Source: Variovorax guangxiensis (GTDB taxonomy: Bacteria; Pseudomonadota; Gammaproteobacteria; Burkholderiales; Burkholderiaceae_C). From it: a stretch of DNA of 64,000 nt. The notes under the pieces were generated by a model that was not told the origin of the DNA, ran no database searches, and saw only the letters and a program-made list of their open reading frames with translations. The stretch covers positions 620,001 through 684,000 of the forward strand of contig NZ_RXFT01000001.1 in NCBI RefSeq assembly GCF_003952165.1, read 5' to 3'. The position numbers and the translations under genes are program-made. Positions 26,827-35,391 of the stretch are shown piece after piece. Every line of letters begins with the position of its first letter. The stretch's first letter is position 1.

Positions 26827-28758
26827 TCAGAGCCGCTGCGTGCCGAGCGCCTTGGCCAGCGTGGCCGGCAGGGGCAGTGGCTCGGCGTGCCATTGCGCGG
26901 CTAGCAGTTCGGCGCACAGGGCCGCGAAGCTCAGGCCGCGCGAACCCAGGGCTGTGCAGGCCCAGAGGCCGGCATCGACAGGGCCTGCAAGGGGACGCCG
27001 GTCGCCGGAAGCGCATCGAACGCCGACCCATGTGTGGCTCTCGCCATCGATCAGCGCCCCGGCGGCGGCCGGGTGCAGGCGCGCGAGGCGCTCGCGGTTC
27101 GCGGCGCTGTCCGCCTCGGCTGGCTCGAGGCTGGTGCTGTCGCGATCGAAGGTGGCGCCAGCGAGCCACATCGGGGCCTCGCCGTGGTCGCCGGGGACGT
27201 GGGCGATCAGATGGCCGTCGCCATTGACTGGCGTGGCGGGCAGCAGAGCGCTGTCGTCGGGCACCGGGCCCCAGGCGACCTGTCCGCGTACTGGCTGCAG
27301 GGGGAGTGCGGGAGCGAAGCGGCCCGATTCGAAGCCGGCGCAGATGACGACGCGATCTGCTTCGGTCAGCAGCTCGCCCGCCGCGTCGAACAGCTGCCAG
27401 CCGCCTTCACGGCGCTCCAGCCGCGCCACCCGGCAACCGCCACGGAACTCGACGCCCGGCTGGCGCAGCCAGGCGGCGATCAAACGTTGCGGCTTCACCC
27501 AGGCTGCGCGGGCATGCCAGATCGCGGGAACACCTGCGGGCAAGCCTGCCGCTGCCAGCTGATCAGCACTGGCGGGCCACGATTCGTTCGGCCCCTGGCT
27601 GCTCCAGCCGGCGGGCACGCGGACATCGCCATCGGGCCGGCGCTCCAGCACGCCGCTGGCGCGCCAGTCCCGGCCTTCTTCGAGCAGCCGTGTCAGTTCG
27701 ATCCAGGTCGCACGGATGCCGGCACGTGTGAGCCGCGAGAGCAGGGCGTCGTCGGGCGATACATGCGGCGCGAGCATGCCCACCGGCAGCCCCGAGGCGC
27801 CGGAGGCGGGCCAGTCGGCCGCGTCGAGCACCGTCACCTGCCAGCCGCGCCGCGCAAGGCTGGCCGCCACGGCCGCGCCCGCGAGGCCAGCCCCGATGAC
27901 GGCACAGCGGCCCGGCGCCTCGACGCGCTCCGGCGCGGGTTCGCGGCGGCGCACGGTCCAGGCGGGGGCGAAGGTGCCGCGCAGGCAGTCGCGCTTGGGC
28001 GGCAGGCCGGGTCGCTTCTCGACGGCGAAGCCTTGCTGCGCGAGCGCATCGCGGATCGCCCGGGCGATGGTCCAGGTGGCGATGCGTGTGCCCTGGCGGG
28101 CGAAGCGCGACACGGCCTTGAGCGTGTCTGCGGACCACATTTCCGGGTTCTGCTGCGGGCTGAAGCCGTCCAGGAAGATGCTGTCGGCCTCGAAGCGCTG
28201 TGCGCGCAGCATCGGCTGCACGTCGCCGACGCACAGGGTGAGCAGCACGCGGCCCTCGTCGAAGGCCAGCCGATGGAAGCCGGGCAACAGGCCGTTCCAC
28301 TGCGCGGCCAGTTCACCAGCAAGGGGTGCGAGTTCGGGGTACGCCCCGGCCGCGCGCACCAGATCGCCGGCCGAGACCGGATGGGCCTCGACCGAGACGA
28401 AGTGCAGCAGCCGAGGCCGTGCCGGATCGGCGCGCCACGCCTGCCAGGTTGTCAGGAAATTGAGGCCCAGGCCGAAGCCGGTTTCGAGAATCCGCCATTG
28501 GGGCTGTCCGCCCCAGGCCTCGGGCAGGCCGCAGCCGCCGAGGAAGACATGGCGCGACTGAGCCAGTGCGCCGGTTTCGGTGTGATAGATGTCGTCGAAG
28601 CGTTCGCTCCGGGGAACGCCGTCGGCGCGCCAGGTAACAGGCTCACCCCCAGGCTTCGCGCACTTCGTGTCGCTTCGCCCACCCCCTTCGAGGGGGCAAC
28701 ACCTGCAGCCCGACGAAGCCGGTTCTGCGGTGTTTCCCGAAGAAGAGGTGGGCGGCAA
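26827..28758 (-). CDS. mnmC: Bifunctional tRNA 5-methylaminomethyl-2-thiouridine synthesis protein MnmC; 5' end overlaps a repeat
   Basis: 643 residues as drawn. The N-terminal SAM-dependent methyltransferase domain (ILETGFGLGLNFLTTW, SIFLDGFSPQQNPEMWS) and the C-terminal FAD oxidase domain (CAVIGAGLAGAAVAASLARRGWQV, GSRGLSFAALCAELL) complete the wobble-uridine modification mnm5s2U34 in tRNA. Homology begins only at EPVTWRADGVPRSERFDD (about 28635). The first 40 or so residues come from a dispersed repeat (28645-28740). The only in-frame starts are the TTG at 28758, just before the repeat, or codons well inside the domain, so the true start is uncertain. The upstream gene is yggX. Confidence 0.88.
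   Translation of the reverse strand: MPPTSSSGNTAEPASSGCRCCPLEGGGRSDTKCAKPGGEPVTWRADGVPRSERFDDIYHTETGALAQSRHVFLGGCGLPEAWGGQPQWRILETGFGLGLNFLTTWQAWRADPARPRLLHFVSVEAHPVSAGDLVRAAGAYPELAPLAGELAAQWNGLLPGFHRLAFDEGRVLLTLCVGDVQPMLRAQRFEADSIFLDGFSPQQNPEMWSADTLKAVSRFARQGTRIATWTIARAIRDALAQQGFAVEKRPGLPPKRDCLRGTFAPAWTVRRREPAPERVEAPGRCAVIGAGLAGAAVAASLARRGWQVTVLDAADWPASGASGLPVGMLAPHVSPDDALLSRLTRAGIRATWIELTRLLEEGRDWRASGVLERRPDGDVRVPAGWSSQGPNESWPASADQLAAAGLPAGVPAIWHARAAWVKPQRLIAAWLRQPGVEFRGGCRVARLERREGGWQLFDAAGELLTEADRVVICAGFESGRFAPALPLQPVRGQVAWGPVPDDSALLPATPVNGDGHLIAHVPGDHGEAPMWLAGATFDRDSTSLEPAEADSAANRERLARLHPAAAGALIDGESHTWVGVRCASGDRRPLAGPVDAGLWACTALGSRGLSFAALCAELLAAQWHAEPLPLPATLAKALGTQRL
28645..28740 (+). 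repeat. Dispersed ~95 bp intergenic repeat, copy B (inside the 5' end of mnmC)
   Basis: It reads ACCCCCAGGCTTCGCGCAC on the plus strand and ends GCGGTGTTTCCCG, matching copies A, C and D. It lies between yggX and the conserved part of mnmC. It is the only copy in reverse orientation to the surrounding transcription, and the only one that is probably translated. Its hairpin core is CCCCCTTCGAGGGGG. Confidence 0.75.
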
Positions 28759-28773
28759 TCGCGGGAGTGACCG

Positions 28774-29049
28774 TCAGGGGGCCGATGGGGGAACGTAGCC
28801 CTGGGCCACGTCGGCGCCTTCGCCGAAGAAGTGCTTTTCCATCTGCCGCGCCAGGTACTGGCGGGCGCGCAGATCGGCAAGGTTCAGGCGGTTTTCGTTG
28901 ACCAGCATGGTCTGCTGCTTCAGCCAGGCAGCCCAGGCTTCCTTGCTGACGCTTTCCCAGATCCGCTTGCCCAACTCGCCGGGGTAGGGCGGGAAGTCGA
29001 GACCTTCGGCTTCTTTGCCGAGCTTGATGCACTGAACCATGCGTGCCAT
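28774..29049 (-). CDS. yggX: Fe(2+)-trafficking / oxidative damage protection protein YggX
   Basis: 91 residues, the usual size. Signature segments are [58 protein letters not shown] and MEKHFFGEG. YggX helps protect iron-sulfur clusters and DNA under oxidative stress in the cytoplasm; the single Cys sits near the N-terminus. It lies immediately upstream of mnmC on the same strand. In many proteobacteria it neighbours mutY instead. Confidence 0.94.
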   Translation of the reverse strand: MARMVQCIKLGKEAEGLDFPPYPGELGKRIWESVSKEAWAAWLKQQTMLVNENRLNLADLRARQYLARQMEKHFFGEGADVAQGYVPPSAP

Positions 29050-29100
29050 TTCTGTTGCCTTTTGAACGGGAAAAGTGGGGATACGGGGAAAAAGCGGGAA

Positions 29101-29214
29101 AGGGCTGCTTAGTTGATTTGGCTATTTAGAACTGAAAACTTGGTCGTTCCAGTTTCTATATGTCGTATTGAGAATACGCAGCTTCATCGATATGCCTTTT
29201 CAGAGCAAGACACC
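29101..29214 (+). promoter_or_regulatory. AT-rich promoter region of the sulfate-binding protein gene
   Basis: The 165 bp gap between yggX and sbp is notably AT-rich at 29110-29200, in contrast to the coding DNA. It is the expected site for promoter and activator binding (CysB-type regulators control such genes in related bacteria). I could not define convincing -35/-10 hexamers. The activator is inferred from gene function only. Confidence 0.35.
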
Positions 29215-30264
29215 ATGAGCCTTCGCCGCGACTTTATCAAGCTTTCCCTGGGTGCCGGCGTGGCCGGTGCCATGGCCCTGTCGGCGTTGCCGACGTTCGC
29301 GCAGGGCGCCGCGGCGGCCAAGGGCCCCGTGACGCTGCTGAACGTGTCGTACGACCCGACACGCGAGCTCTACGTGGACTACAACCAGGCCTTCGCCAAG
29401 TACTGGAAGGCCAAGACCGGCCAGGACGTGACGGTCAAGCAGTCGCACGGCGGCTCGGGCAAGCAGGCCCGCTCGATCATCGACGGCATCGATGCCGACG
29501 TGGCCACGCTGGCGCTCGGCGGCGACATCGACGCGCTGGTTTCGCACGGCGGCCTGGTCAAGGCCGACTGGCAGAAGCGCCTGCCGCACAACTCCGCGCC
29601 CTACACCTCGACCATCGTGTTCCTGGTGAAGAAGGGCAACCTCAAGGGCCTGAAGGACTGGGACGACCTGGTCAAGCCCGGCGTGCAGGTGATCACCCCG
29701 AACCCCAAGACCTCGGGCGGCGCCCGCTGGAACTACCTGGCTGCGTGGGAGTTCGCCAAGCGCAAGTACGGCGGCGACGCGAAGGCCAAGGAATACATCG
29801 GCAACCTGTTCAAGAACGTGCCCGTGCTCGACACCGGCGCGCGCGGCGCGACCATCACCTTCGTGCAGCGCGGCGTGGGCGACGTGCTGCTGGCCTGGGA
29901 GAACGAAGCCTTCCTGGCGCTGAAGGAATTCGGCCCCGAGAAGTTCGAGATCGTCGTGCCGTCGATCTCCATCCTGGCCGAGCCCAGCGTGTCGGTGGTC
30001 GACAAGGTCGTCGACAAGAAGGGCACGCGCGCCGTCGCCGAGGAGTACCTGAAGTACCTGTACTCCGACGAAGGCCAGGACATCGCGGGCCGCAACTTCT
30101 ACCGCCCGACCTCCGAGAAGGCCAAGGCCAAGTACGACAAGCAGTTCCCCAAGCTCACGCTGGTGACCATCGACCAGGCCTTCGGCGGCTGGGCGAAGGC
30201 CGACAAGGAGCACTTCGCCGACGGCGGCTCCTTCGACCAGATCTACACAGCGAAACAAAAGTAA
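29215..30264 (+). CDS. sbp: Periplasmic sulfate-binding protein (Sbp/CysP family), copy 1
   Basis: 349 residues. A signal peptide of mixed type ([28 protein letters not shown]) has RRDF near the start and may be a weak Tat signal. The mature protein has [67 protein letters not shown] and [18 protein letters not shown], all sulfate/thiosulfate-binding landmarks. It heads the sulfonate cluster but has no sulfate permease beside it. It probably feeds CysTWA encoded at 54787-57699, which has its own Sbp. A dispersed repeat begins right after its stop. Confidence 0.92.
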   Translation: MSLRRDFIKLSLGAGVAGAMALSALPTFAQGAAAAKGPVTLLNVSYDPTRELYVDYNQAFAKYWKAKTGQDVTVKQSHGGSGKQARSIIDGIDADVATLALGGDIDALVSHGGLVKADWQKRLPHNSAPYTSTIVFLVKKGNLKGLKDWDDLVKPGVQVITPNPKTSGGARWNYLAAWEFAKRKYGGDAKAKEYIGNLFKNVPVLDTGARGATITFVQRGVGDVLLAWENEAFLALKEFGPEKFEIVVPSISILAEPSVSVVDKVVDKKGTRAVAEEYLKYLYSDEGQDIAGRNFYRPTSEKAKAKYDKQFPKLTLVTIDQAFGGWAKADKEHFADGGSFDQIYTAKQK

Positions 30265-30352
30265 CCCCCCAAGGCTGCGCGCACTTCGTGTCGCTTCGCC
30301 CACCCCCCCTGCCGGGGGCGGGCCGGCCGCTTCGGGCGGCCGTGCGCGGCGG
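30265..30352 (+). repeat. Dispersed intergenic repeat, copy C (diverged 3' half)
   Basis: It starts at the base after the sbp stop codon with CCCCCCAAGGCTGCGCGCAC, then TTCGTGTCGCTTCGCCCACC and a C/G hairpin. The first ~55 bp match copies A, B and D. The second half is replaced by a different palindrome (GGCCGGCCGCTTCGGGCGGCC). It has the same orientation as the upstream gene. Confidence 0.65.
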
Positions 30353-30395
30353 CCCCCGCGAATTCGCGCTTTTTTTCATCGAACTGAGGTTTTCC

Positions 30396-30980
30396 GTGTC
30401 CGTTCTCCTGATTGCCGGTAGCCCGACGGCCCCGTCCCGTTCCACCGCCTTGCTCGATGCGGTGGGCGAGCGGCTGGCCCGGCGCCATGCGCGGATCGAG
30501 CGGCTCGCCGTTCGCGAACTGCCGGCGCAGGCGCTGCTGCTGGCCGAGTGGAACCATCCGGCCATCGAGCGCGCCATCGCCCAGGTGGCGGCGGCCCGCG
30601 TGATCGTGGTGGCCACGCCGGTCTACAAGGCGGCCTACAGCGGCCTGCTCAAGGTTTTTCTCGACCTGCTTTCGCAGAACGCGCTCAAGGGCAAGACGGT
30701 GCTGCCGCTGGCCACTGGCGGGAGCCCGCACCACATGCTCGCGCTCGACTACGCGCTGCGGCCCGTGCTGCAGTCGCTGTCGGCGCGCCACATCCTTCCG
30801 GGCGTTTACGCCAGCGAATCGCAGATCGCGCTGACGCCCGAGAACGCCTACCAGGTGCACAACGACCTGGCCGAACGACTCAACGAGGCCGTCGAGGTAC
30901 TGGCCACCGAGGGCCTGAAGCTGCCGGCGACGCACGGCTTCGAGCCGGTGCCGTTCTCGCGCGTGCGATGTAGCGTCTGA
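30396..30980 (+). CDS. ssuE: NAD(P)H-dependent FMN reductase, SsuE/MsuE-like
   Basis: 194 residues, flavodoxin-like fold. It starts at a GTG: VLLIAGSPTAPSRSTALLDAV (flavin phosphate loop), VVATPVYKAAYSGLLKVFLDLLSQNALKGKTVLPLATGGSPHHMLALDYALRPVL. This is the SsuE pattern. It supplies reduced FMN to the alkanesulfonate monooxygenase SsuD encoded three genes downstream. No upstream ATG keeps the frame, so GTG at 30396 is preferred. Confidence 0.9.
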   Translation: MSVLLIAGSPTAPSRSTALLDAVGERLARRHARIERLAVRELPAQALLLAEWNHPAIERAIAQVAAARVIVVATPVYKAAYSGLLKVFLDLLSQNALKGKTVLPLATGGSPHHMLALDYALRPVLQSLSARHILPGVYASESQIALTPENAYQVHNDLAERLNEAVEVLATEGLKLPATHGFEPVPFSRVRCSV

Positions 30981-31120
30981 AAGCACGGGCCGCGCGCCAG
31001 CGCGAGCCCGGCTTTTCCGGAACTCTTCCTCCGGTCATCCCGCTTCCCTTTTTGAACACCGCCTGTGCGCGGTGCGGGACAGCCTTTGCCTTTCGTTTCG
31101 CAACACCAAGGAACCCACGC

Positions 31121-31258
31121 ATGACTCCCGTTGCCACCGAAGACTCCGTGCTCGACACGACCCCGCGCTCCCTGTGGCATGCGCTGGGCGACCTGGCCGC
31201 GAGCGTGATCGTCGTCAGCGCCGTCGCGCTGATCGTGAGCTTCATCGCCGCTGCCTGA
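31121..31258 (+). CDS. Small membrane protein in the ssu operon, 45 residues
   Basis: Too short for most annotations but well supported. The ATG at 31121 has AAGGAA about eight bases upstream, and a 31-nt gap leads to ssuA. The sequence has a polar N-terminal half (TPVATEDSVLDTTPRSLWHALGD) and one membrane helix at the C-terminus (LAASVIVVSAVALIVSFIAAA). I do not recognise it. Its place between the FMN reductase and the sulfonate-binding protein suggests a part in sulfonate uptake or assembly. That is inference. Confidence 0.6.
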   Translation: MTPVATEDSVLDTTPRSLWHALGDLAASVIVVSAVALIVSFIAAA

Positions 31259-31289
31259 GCGCGCGGCCAACACAGTCGAAAGCCTTCTC

Positions 31290-32246
31290 ATGACACTGAT
31301 CTCCGCCCCCCGCCGCCGCCTGCTGCAGGGCGTTGCCGCCGCCATTGCGCTGCCTTCGTTCGGCGCGCTGGCGCAGTCGTCCGCGCGCCAGTTCCGCATC
31401 GGCCACCAGAAGGGCTACCTCACGCTGCTCAAGGGCCGCGGCACGCTCGAGAAGCGCCTCGCGCCGCTGGGCGTGAGCGTGAAGTGGACCGAGTTCACCG
31501 CCGGTCCCGTACAGCTCGAGGCGCTGAACGTCGGCTCCATCGACTTCGGCGACGTGGGTGAGGCGCCACCCATCTTCGCGCAGGCCGCCGGCGCGCCGCT
31601 GGCCTACGTGGGCGCGACCGTGCAGCGTCCGCAGTCCGAAGCGGTGCTGGTGCCCAAGGGCTCGGCCATCAAGACGGTGACCGAACTGAAGGGCAAGAAG
31701 ATCGCGCTCAACAAGGGCTCGAACGTCCACTACTTCATCGTCAAGCTGTTCGAGAAGCACGGCCTCTCCTACGCCGACCTGAACCTGGTCTACCTGCCGC
31801 CGGCCGACGCGCGCGCGGCCTTCGAGAAGGGCTCGGTCGATGCCTGGGTGATCTGGGACCCGTTCCTGGCCGCCGCCGAAAAGTCGCTCGACGCGCGCGT
31901 GCTGGCCGACGCCACGGGCGTAGTCGGCAACCGCGCCTACTACTTCTCGTCGCTGGACTACGTGGCGAAGAACGCCGACGTGCTGTCCATCGCGATCGAG
32001 GAGCTCAACAAGGTGGACGCATGGGGCGCCTCGAACAAGGGCGAGCTGGCCGGCGAGCTCGCCGCTCTCTGGGGCCTGCCCAAGCCTGTGGCCGAACTGT
32101 CGGTAAACCGTTCGGCGTACGGCACCACGCCCATCACCAAGGCCATCCTGGCCGAGCAGCAGAAGATCGCCGACACCTTCTTCGAGCTGAAGCTGATCCC
32201 GAAGAGGATCAACGTGCTCGAAGCGGCCGGCGCGGGAGTCGCGTGA
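31290..32246 (+). CDS. ssuA: Aliphatic sulfonate ABC transporter periplasmic binding protein SsuA
   Basis: 318 residues. A Tat-like signal ([23 protein letters not shown]) precedes the mature SsuA pattern [76 protein letters not shown] and [15 protein letters not shown]. It binds alkanesulfonates in the periplasm and passes them to SsuC/SsuB. Its stop overlaps the ssuD start by one base (TGATG at 32244-32248). Confidence 0.94.
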   Translation: MTLISAPRRRLLQGVAAAIALPSFGALAQSSARQFRIGHQKGYLTLLKGRGTLEKRLAPLGVSVKWTEFTAGPVQLEALNVGSIDFGDVGEAPPIFAQAAGAPLAYVGATVQRPQSEAVLVPKGSAIKTVTELKGKKIALNKGSNVHYFIVKLFEKHGLSYADLNLVYLPPADARAAFEKGSVDAWVIWDPFLAAAEKSLDARVLADATGVVGNRAYYFSSLDYVAKNADVLSIAIEELNKVDAWGASNKGELAGELAALWGLPKPVAELSVNRSAYGTTPITKAILAEQQKIADTFFELKLIPKRINVLEAAGAGVA

Positions 32247-33415
32247 TGCAGATCTTCTGGTTCCTCCCCACGCACGGCGACGCCCGCTACCTCGGCACCA
32301 GCGAGGGCGCGCGCCCGATCGACCTGGCCTACCTGCAGCAGATCGCCGGCGCGGCCGACAACCTCGGCTACGAGGGCGTGCTGATACCGACGGGCCGCTC
32401 CTGCGAAGACCCGTGGGTCATCGCCTCCAGCCTGATCGGCGCGACGAAGAAGCTCAAGTTCCTGGTGGCGGTGCGTCCGGGGCTGCACCAGCCCAGCCTC
32501 GCGGCCCGCATGGCAGCGACCTTCGACAGGCTCTCGGGCGGGCGCCTGCTCGTCAACCTCGTGACGGGCGGCGACCAGGCCGAGCTCGAAGGCGACGGCG
32601 TGTACCTGGACCATGCCTCGCGCTACGAGCAGTCGGCCGAGTTCATCCGCATCTGGCGCGAGATCATCGCGCGCAGCCACGACGGGCAGGCCTTCGACTA
32701 CGAGGGCAGGCACCTGAGCGTGAAGGGCGCGAAGCTGCTCTACCCGCCGGTGCAGAAGCCGTATCCGCAAGTGTGGTTCGGCGGCTCTTCGGCGGCTGCG
32801 CACGAGCTTGCGGCGGAGCAGGTCGATGCCTACCTCACCTGGGGCGAGCCGCCCGCCGAGGTCGCGAAGAAGATCGCCGACGTGCGGGCGCGCGCCGAGC
32901 GCAAGGGCCGGCGGGTCGAGTTCGGCATCCGCCTGCATGTGATCGTGCGCGAGACGGAAGACGCCGCCTGGAAGGCCGCCGAGGAGCTCATCAGCCGCGT
33001 GGACGACGAGACCGTGATCCGCGCGCAGGCCGCCTTCGCGCGCATGGATTCGGAAGGACAACGCCGCATGGCCGCGCTGCACGCGGGCGGCGCCAAGCGC
33101 ACCCGCGCCGAGCTGGAAATCGCGCCGAACCTCTGGGCCGGCGTGGGCCTGGTGCGCGGCGGTGCCGGCACGGCGCTGGTGGGCGATGCGAAGACGGTTG
33201 CGGCGCGCATCGAGGAATACGCGGCGCTGGGCCTGGACAAGTTCATCCTGTCGGGCTACCCGCATCTCGAAGAGGCCTACCGCTTCGCCGAGCTGGTGTT
33301 CCCGCTGCTCTCGCGCAAGGCGAAGACACGGCTGGCGGGTGGCTCGCTGAGCGGCCCTTTCGGCGAAGTCGTCGCCAATCTCGATGCGCCTTCGCGCCTC
33401 GTCTCCCAAAGTTGA
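32246..33415 (+). CDS. ssuD: FMNH2-dependent alkanesulfonate monooxygenase SsuD
   Basis: 389 residues, bacterial luciferase-like TIM barrel. It starts [34 protein letters not shown] and includes [53 protein letters not shown] and [13 protein letters not shown], all SsuD landmarks. It cleaves C1-C14 alkanesulfonates to aldehyde and sulfite using FMNH2 from SsuE and oxygen. It is a cytoplasmic enzyme, translationally linked to ssuA. Confidence 0.95.
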   Translation: MQIFWFLPTHGDARYLGTSEGARPIDLAYLQQIAGAADNLGYEGVLIPTGRSCEDPWVIASSLIGATKKLKFLVAVRPGLHQPSLAARMAATFDRLSGGRLLVNLVTGGDQAELEGDGVYLDHASRYEQSAEFIRIWREIIARSHDGQAFDYEGRHLSVKGAKLLYPPVQKPYPQVWFGGSSAAAHELAAEQVDAYLTWGEPPAEVAKKIADVRARAERKGRRVEFGIRLHVIVRETEDAAWKAAEELISRVDDETVIRAQAAFARMDSEGQRRMAALHAGGAKRTRAELEIAPNLWAGVGLVRGGAGTALVGDAKTVAARIEEYAALGLDKFILSGYPHLEEAYRFAELVFPLLSRKAKTRLAGGSLSGPFGEVVANLDAPSRLVSQS

Positions 33416-33424
33416 AGGACTGCC

Positions 33425-34273
33425 ATGACCGAACAGGTTCAGGAACTGCCGGCGGTGGTGCCGGCGGAGAACGCTGGCAACAACGCATTCAAGGCCTTCG
33501 CCGCCAGCGTCGCGAAGCGGCTGGTGCCGTGGCTGGTGCCGGTGGGGCTCATCGTCTTCTGGCAGATCGCCTCGTCGCTGGGCTGGCTCAGCACGCGGGT
33601 GCTGCCGGCGCCGGTCGACGTGGTGAAGGCAGCGTGGAACCTCACGGTCTCCGGCGAGCTGTGGACGCACGTGAAGGTCAGCGCGGGCCGGGCGCTCGCG
33701 GGACTGGCCATCGGCGGCGGCGCGGGGCTGGTGCTGGGGCTGCTCACGGGTTCGGTGAAGTTCTTCGAGACGCTGCTCGACTCCACCATCCAGATGGTGC
33801 GCAACATCCCGGCGCTGGCGCTGATTCCGCTGGTGATCCTGTGGTTCGGGATCGACGAGTCGGCCAAGCTCTTTCTCATCTCGGTGTCGGTGTTCTTCCC
33901 GATCTACCTGAACACCTTCCACGGCATCCGCAACGTCGATCCGCAACTCATCGAGATGGGGCGCACCTACGGCCTGTCGCGCTGGCAGCTGTACCGCGAG
34001 GTGATCCTGCCGGGCGCGCTTTCGTCGATCCTCGTGGGGCTGCGCTTCTCGCTGGGCCTGATGTGGGTGATTTTGATCGTGGCCGAGACGATCTCGGCGC
34101 AGGCCGGCATCGGCTACCTCACGATGAACGCCCGCGAGTTCCTGCAGACCGACATCGTGCTGGTGGGCATCCTGCTGTACGCGCTGCTCGGCAAGCTGGC
34201 CGACCTGTTCGCGCGCGGTCTGGAGCAATGGTGGCTGCGCTGGCACCCCGGCTACCAGAAGAAGGCGAAGTGA
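33425..34273 (+). CDS. ssuC: Aliphatic sulfonate ABC transporter permease SsuC
   Basis: 282 residues, about six membrane helices. The N-terminus is a charged cytoplasmic stretch, then LVPWLVPVGLIVFWQIASSLGWL. The coupling loop is EMGRTYGLSRWQLYREVILPGALSSILVGLRFSLG, typical of SsuC/TauC permeases. It begins nine bases after the ssuD stop and pairs with SsuB and SsuA. Confidence 0.94.
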   Translation: MTEQVQELPAVVPAENAGNNAFKAFAASVAKRLVPWLVPVGLIVFWQIASSLGWLSTRVLPAPVDVVKAAWNLTVSGELWTHVKVSAGRALAGLAIGGGAGLVLGLLTGSVKFFETLLDSTIQMVRNIPALALIPLVILWFGIDESAKLFLISVSVFFPIYLNTFHGIRNVDPQLIEMGRTYGLSRWQLYREVILPGALSSILVGLRFSLGLMWVILIVAETISAQAGIGYLTMNAREFLQTDIVLVGILLYALLGKLADLFARGLEQWWLRWHPGYQKKAK

Positions 34274-34400
34274 GGGCAGGGAATGACGCAGTCGTCAGCC
34301 CCCATCACTCCTCGTGCCGCCGTCCTCGCCGAAAGACTGCTTCACCGAACGATCGACGCGCCGAACGTGGCGCTATTCAAGCCCGGAGCCTGAACAAACC

Positions 34401-35246
34401 ATGAGTGCCGTACTGAAAGACATCCAACCCCTGGCTCGTTCGCACGAAGGCGTTGCGGGCGGCGTGCGCCTCGAGGCGCGCAACCTGCACAAGCGATATG
34501 GCGCGCGCGAGGTGCTGCGCAACACGCGCCTCGCCATCGAGCCGGGCCAGTTCATCGCCATCGTCGGGCGCAGCGGCTGCGGAAAGAGCACGCTGCTGCG
34601 GCTCGTCGCGGGCCTGGAGGAGCCGAGCTCCGGCAGCCTCTACACCGACGGCAAGGCCGTGAACGGCCTGCACGACGACACGCGCATCATGTTCCAGGAG
34701 GCGCGCCTCCTGCCGTGGCGCCGCGTGCTCGACAACGTGACGCTGGGGCTGCCGAACGACGCCAAGGCGCGCGGCAAGGAAGTGCTGGCGCAGGTCGGCC
34801 TGGCCGATCGCGAGAACGAATGGCCGGCGCGCCTGTCGGGCGGCCAGCGCCAGCGCGTGGCCTTGGCGCGCGCGCTGGTGCACCACCCGCGGCTGCTGCT
34901 GCTCGACGAGCCGCTGGGCGCGCTCGACGCGTTGACGCGCATCGAGATGCACCGCCTCATCGAGAACCTGTGGCAGCGCCACCGCTTCACCGCGCTGCTG
35001 GTGACGCACGACGTGCAGGAAGCCGTTGCGCTGGCCGACCGCGTGATCCTGATCGAGGACGGGCGCATCGCGCTCGACGAGAACATCGCGCTGGCCCGTC
35101 CGCGCTCGCAGGGCGACCCGGCCTTCGCCGCGATCGAAAAACGAATCCTCGACAGGGTGCTGCAGAAGTCCGGAGAGACCGAAGCCGAGAGCACCGACGC
35201 CAGCTGGCTCGCCACGCCCGCGCACGCATTGCGCTGGGCGATTTGA
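34401..35246 (+). CDS. ssuB: Aliphatic sulfonate ABC transporter ATPase SsuB
   Basis: 281 residues. Walker A is [12 protein letters not shown], the Q-loop region [17 protein letters not shown] (typical of SsuB/TauB), signature [15 protein letters not shown], Walker [13 protein letters not shown] and the H-loop [14 protein letters not shown]. The ATG at 34401 is preferred over a longer frame from 34314. It lies 128 bp after ssuC. The spacer has no clear terminator, and the gene completes the ssu importer. Confidence 0.94.
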   Translation: MSAVLKDIQPLARSHEGVAGGVRLEARNLHKRYGAREVLRNTRLAIEPGQFIAIVGRSGCGKSTLLRLVAGLEEPSSGSLYTDGKAVNGLHDDTRIMFQEARLLPWRRVLDNVTLGLPNDAKARGKEVLAQVGLADRENEWPARLSGGQRQRVALARALVHHPRLLLLDEPLGALDALTRIEMHRLIENLWQRHRFTALLVTHDVQEAVALADRVILIEDGRIALDENIALARPRSQGDPAFAAIEKRILDRVLQKSGETEAESTDASWLATPAHALRWAI

Positions 35247-35342
35247 TGTCCACCCCCAGGCTTGCCCACTTCGTGTGGCCGCCAACCCCCTCGCCGGGGG
35301 CAATACCAGCGGCCCGGCAGAGCCGGTTCCGCGGTATTCCTG
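35247..35342 (+). repeat. Dispersed ~95 bp intergenic repeat, copy D
   Basis: It begins at the base after the ssuB stop: TGTCCACCCCCAGGCTTGCC, then CACTTCGTGTGGCCGCCAAC, the hairpin CCCCCTCGCCGGGGG and CCGGCAGAGCCGG, ending GCGGTATTCC. It has the same orientation as ssuB and fills most of the 145 bp gap before metY. Confidence 0.72.
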
Positions 35343-35391
35343 GATGAACCCGTCAGCCCGTTCTTTCCTTCAACCCCGAAAGGTATTCCGC

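Noticed and set aside
31958..34246. A 762-residue minus-strand open frame opposite ssuA-ssuD-ssuC
   Set aside because: Pure shadow of the ssu genes, with no ribosome site and His/Arg/Gln-rich low-quality sequence.
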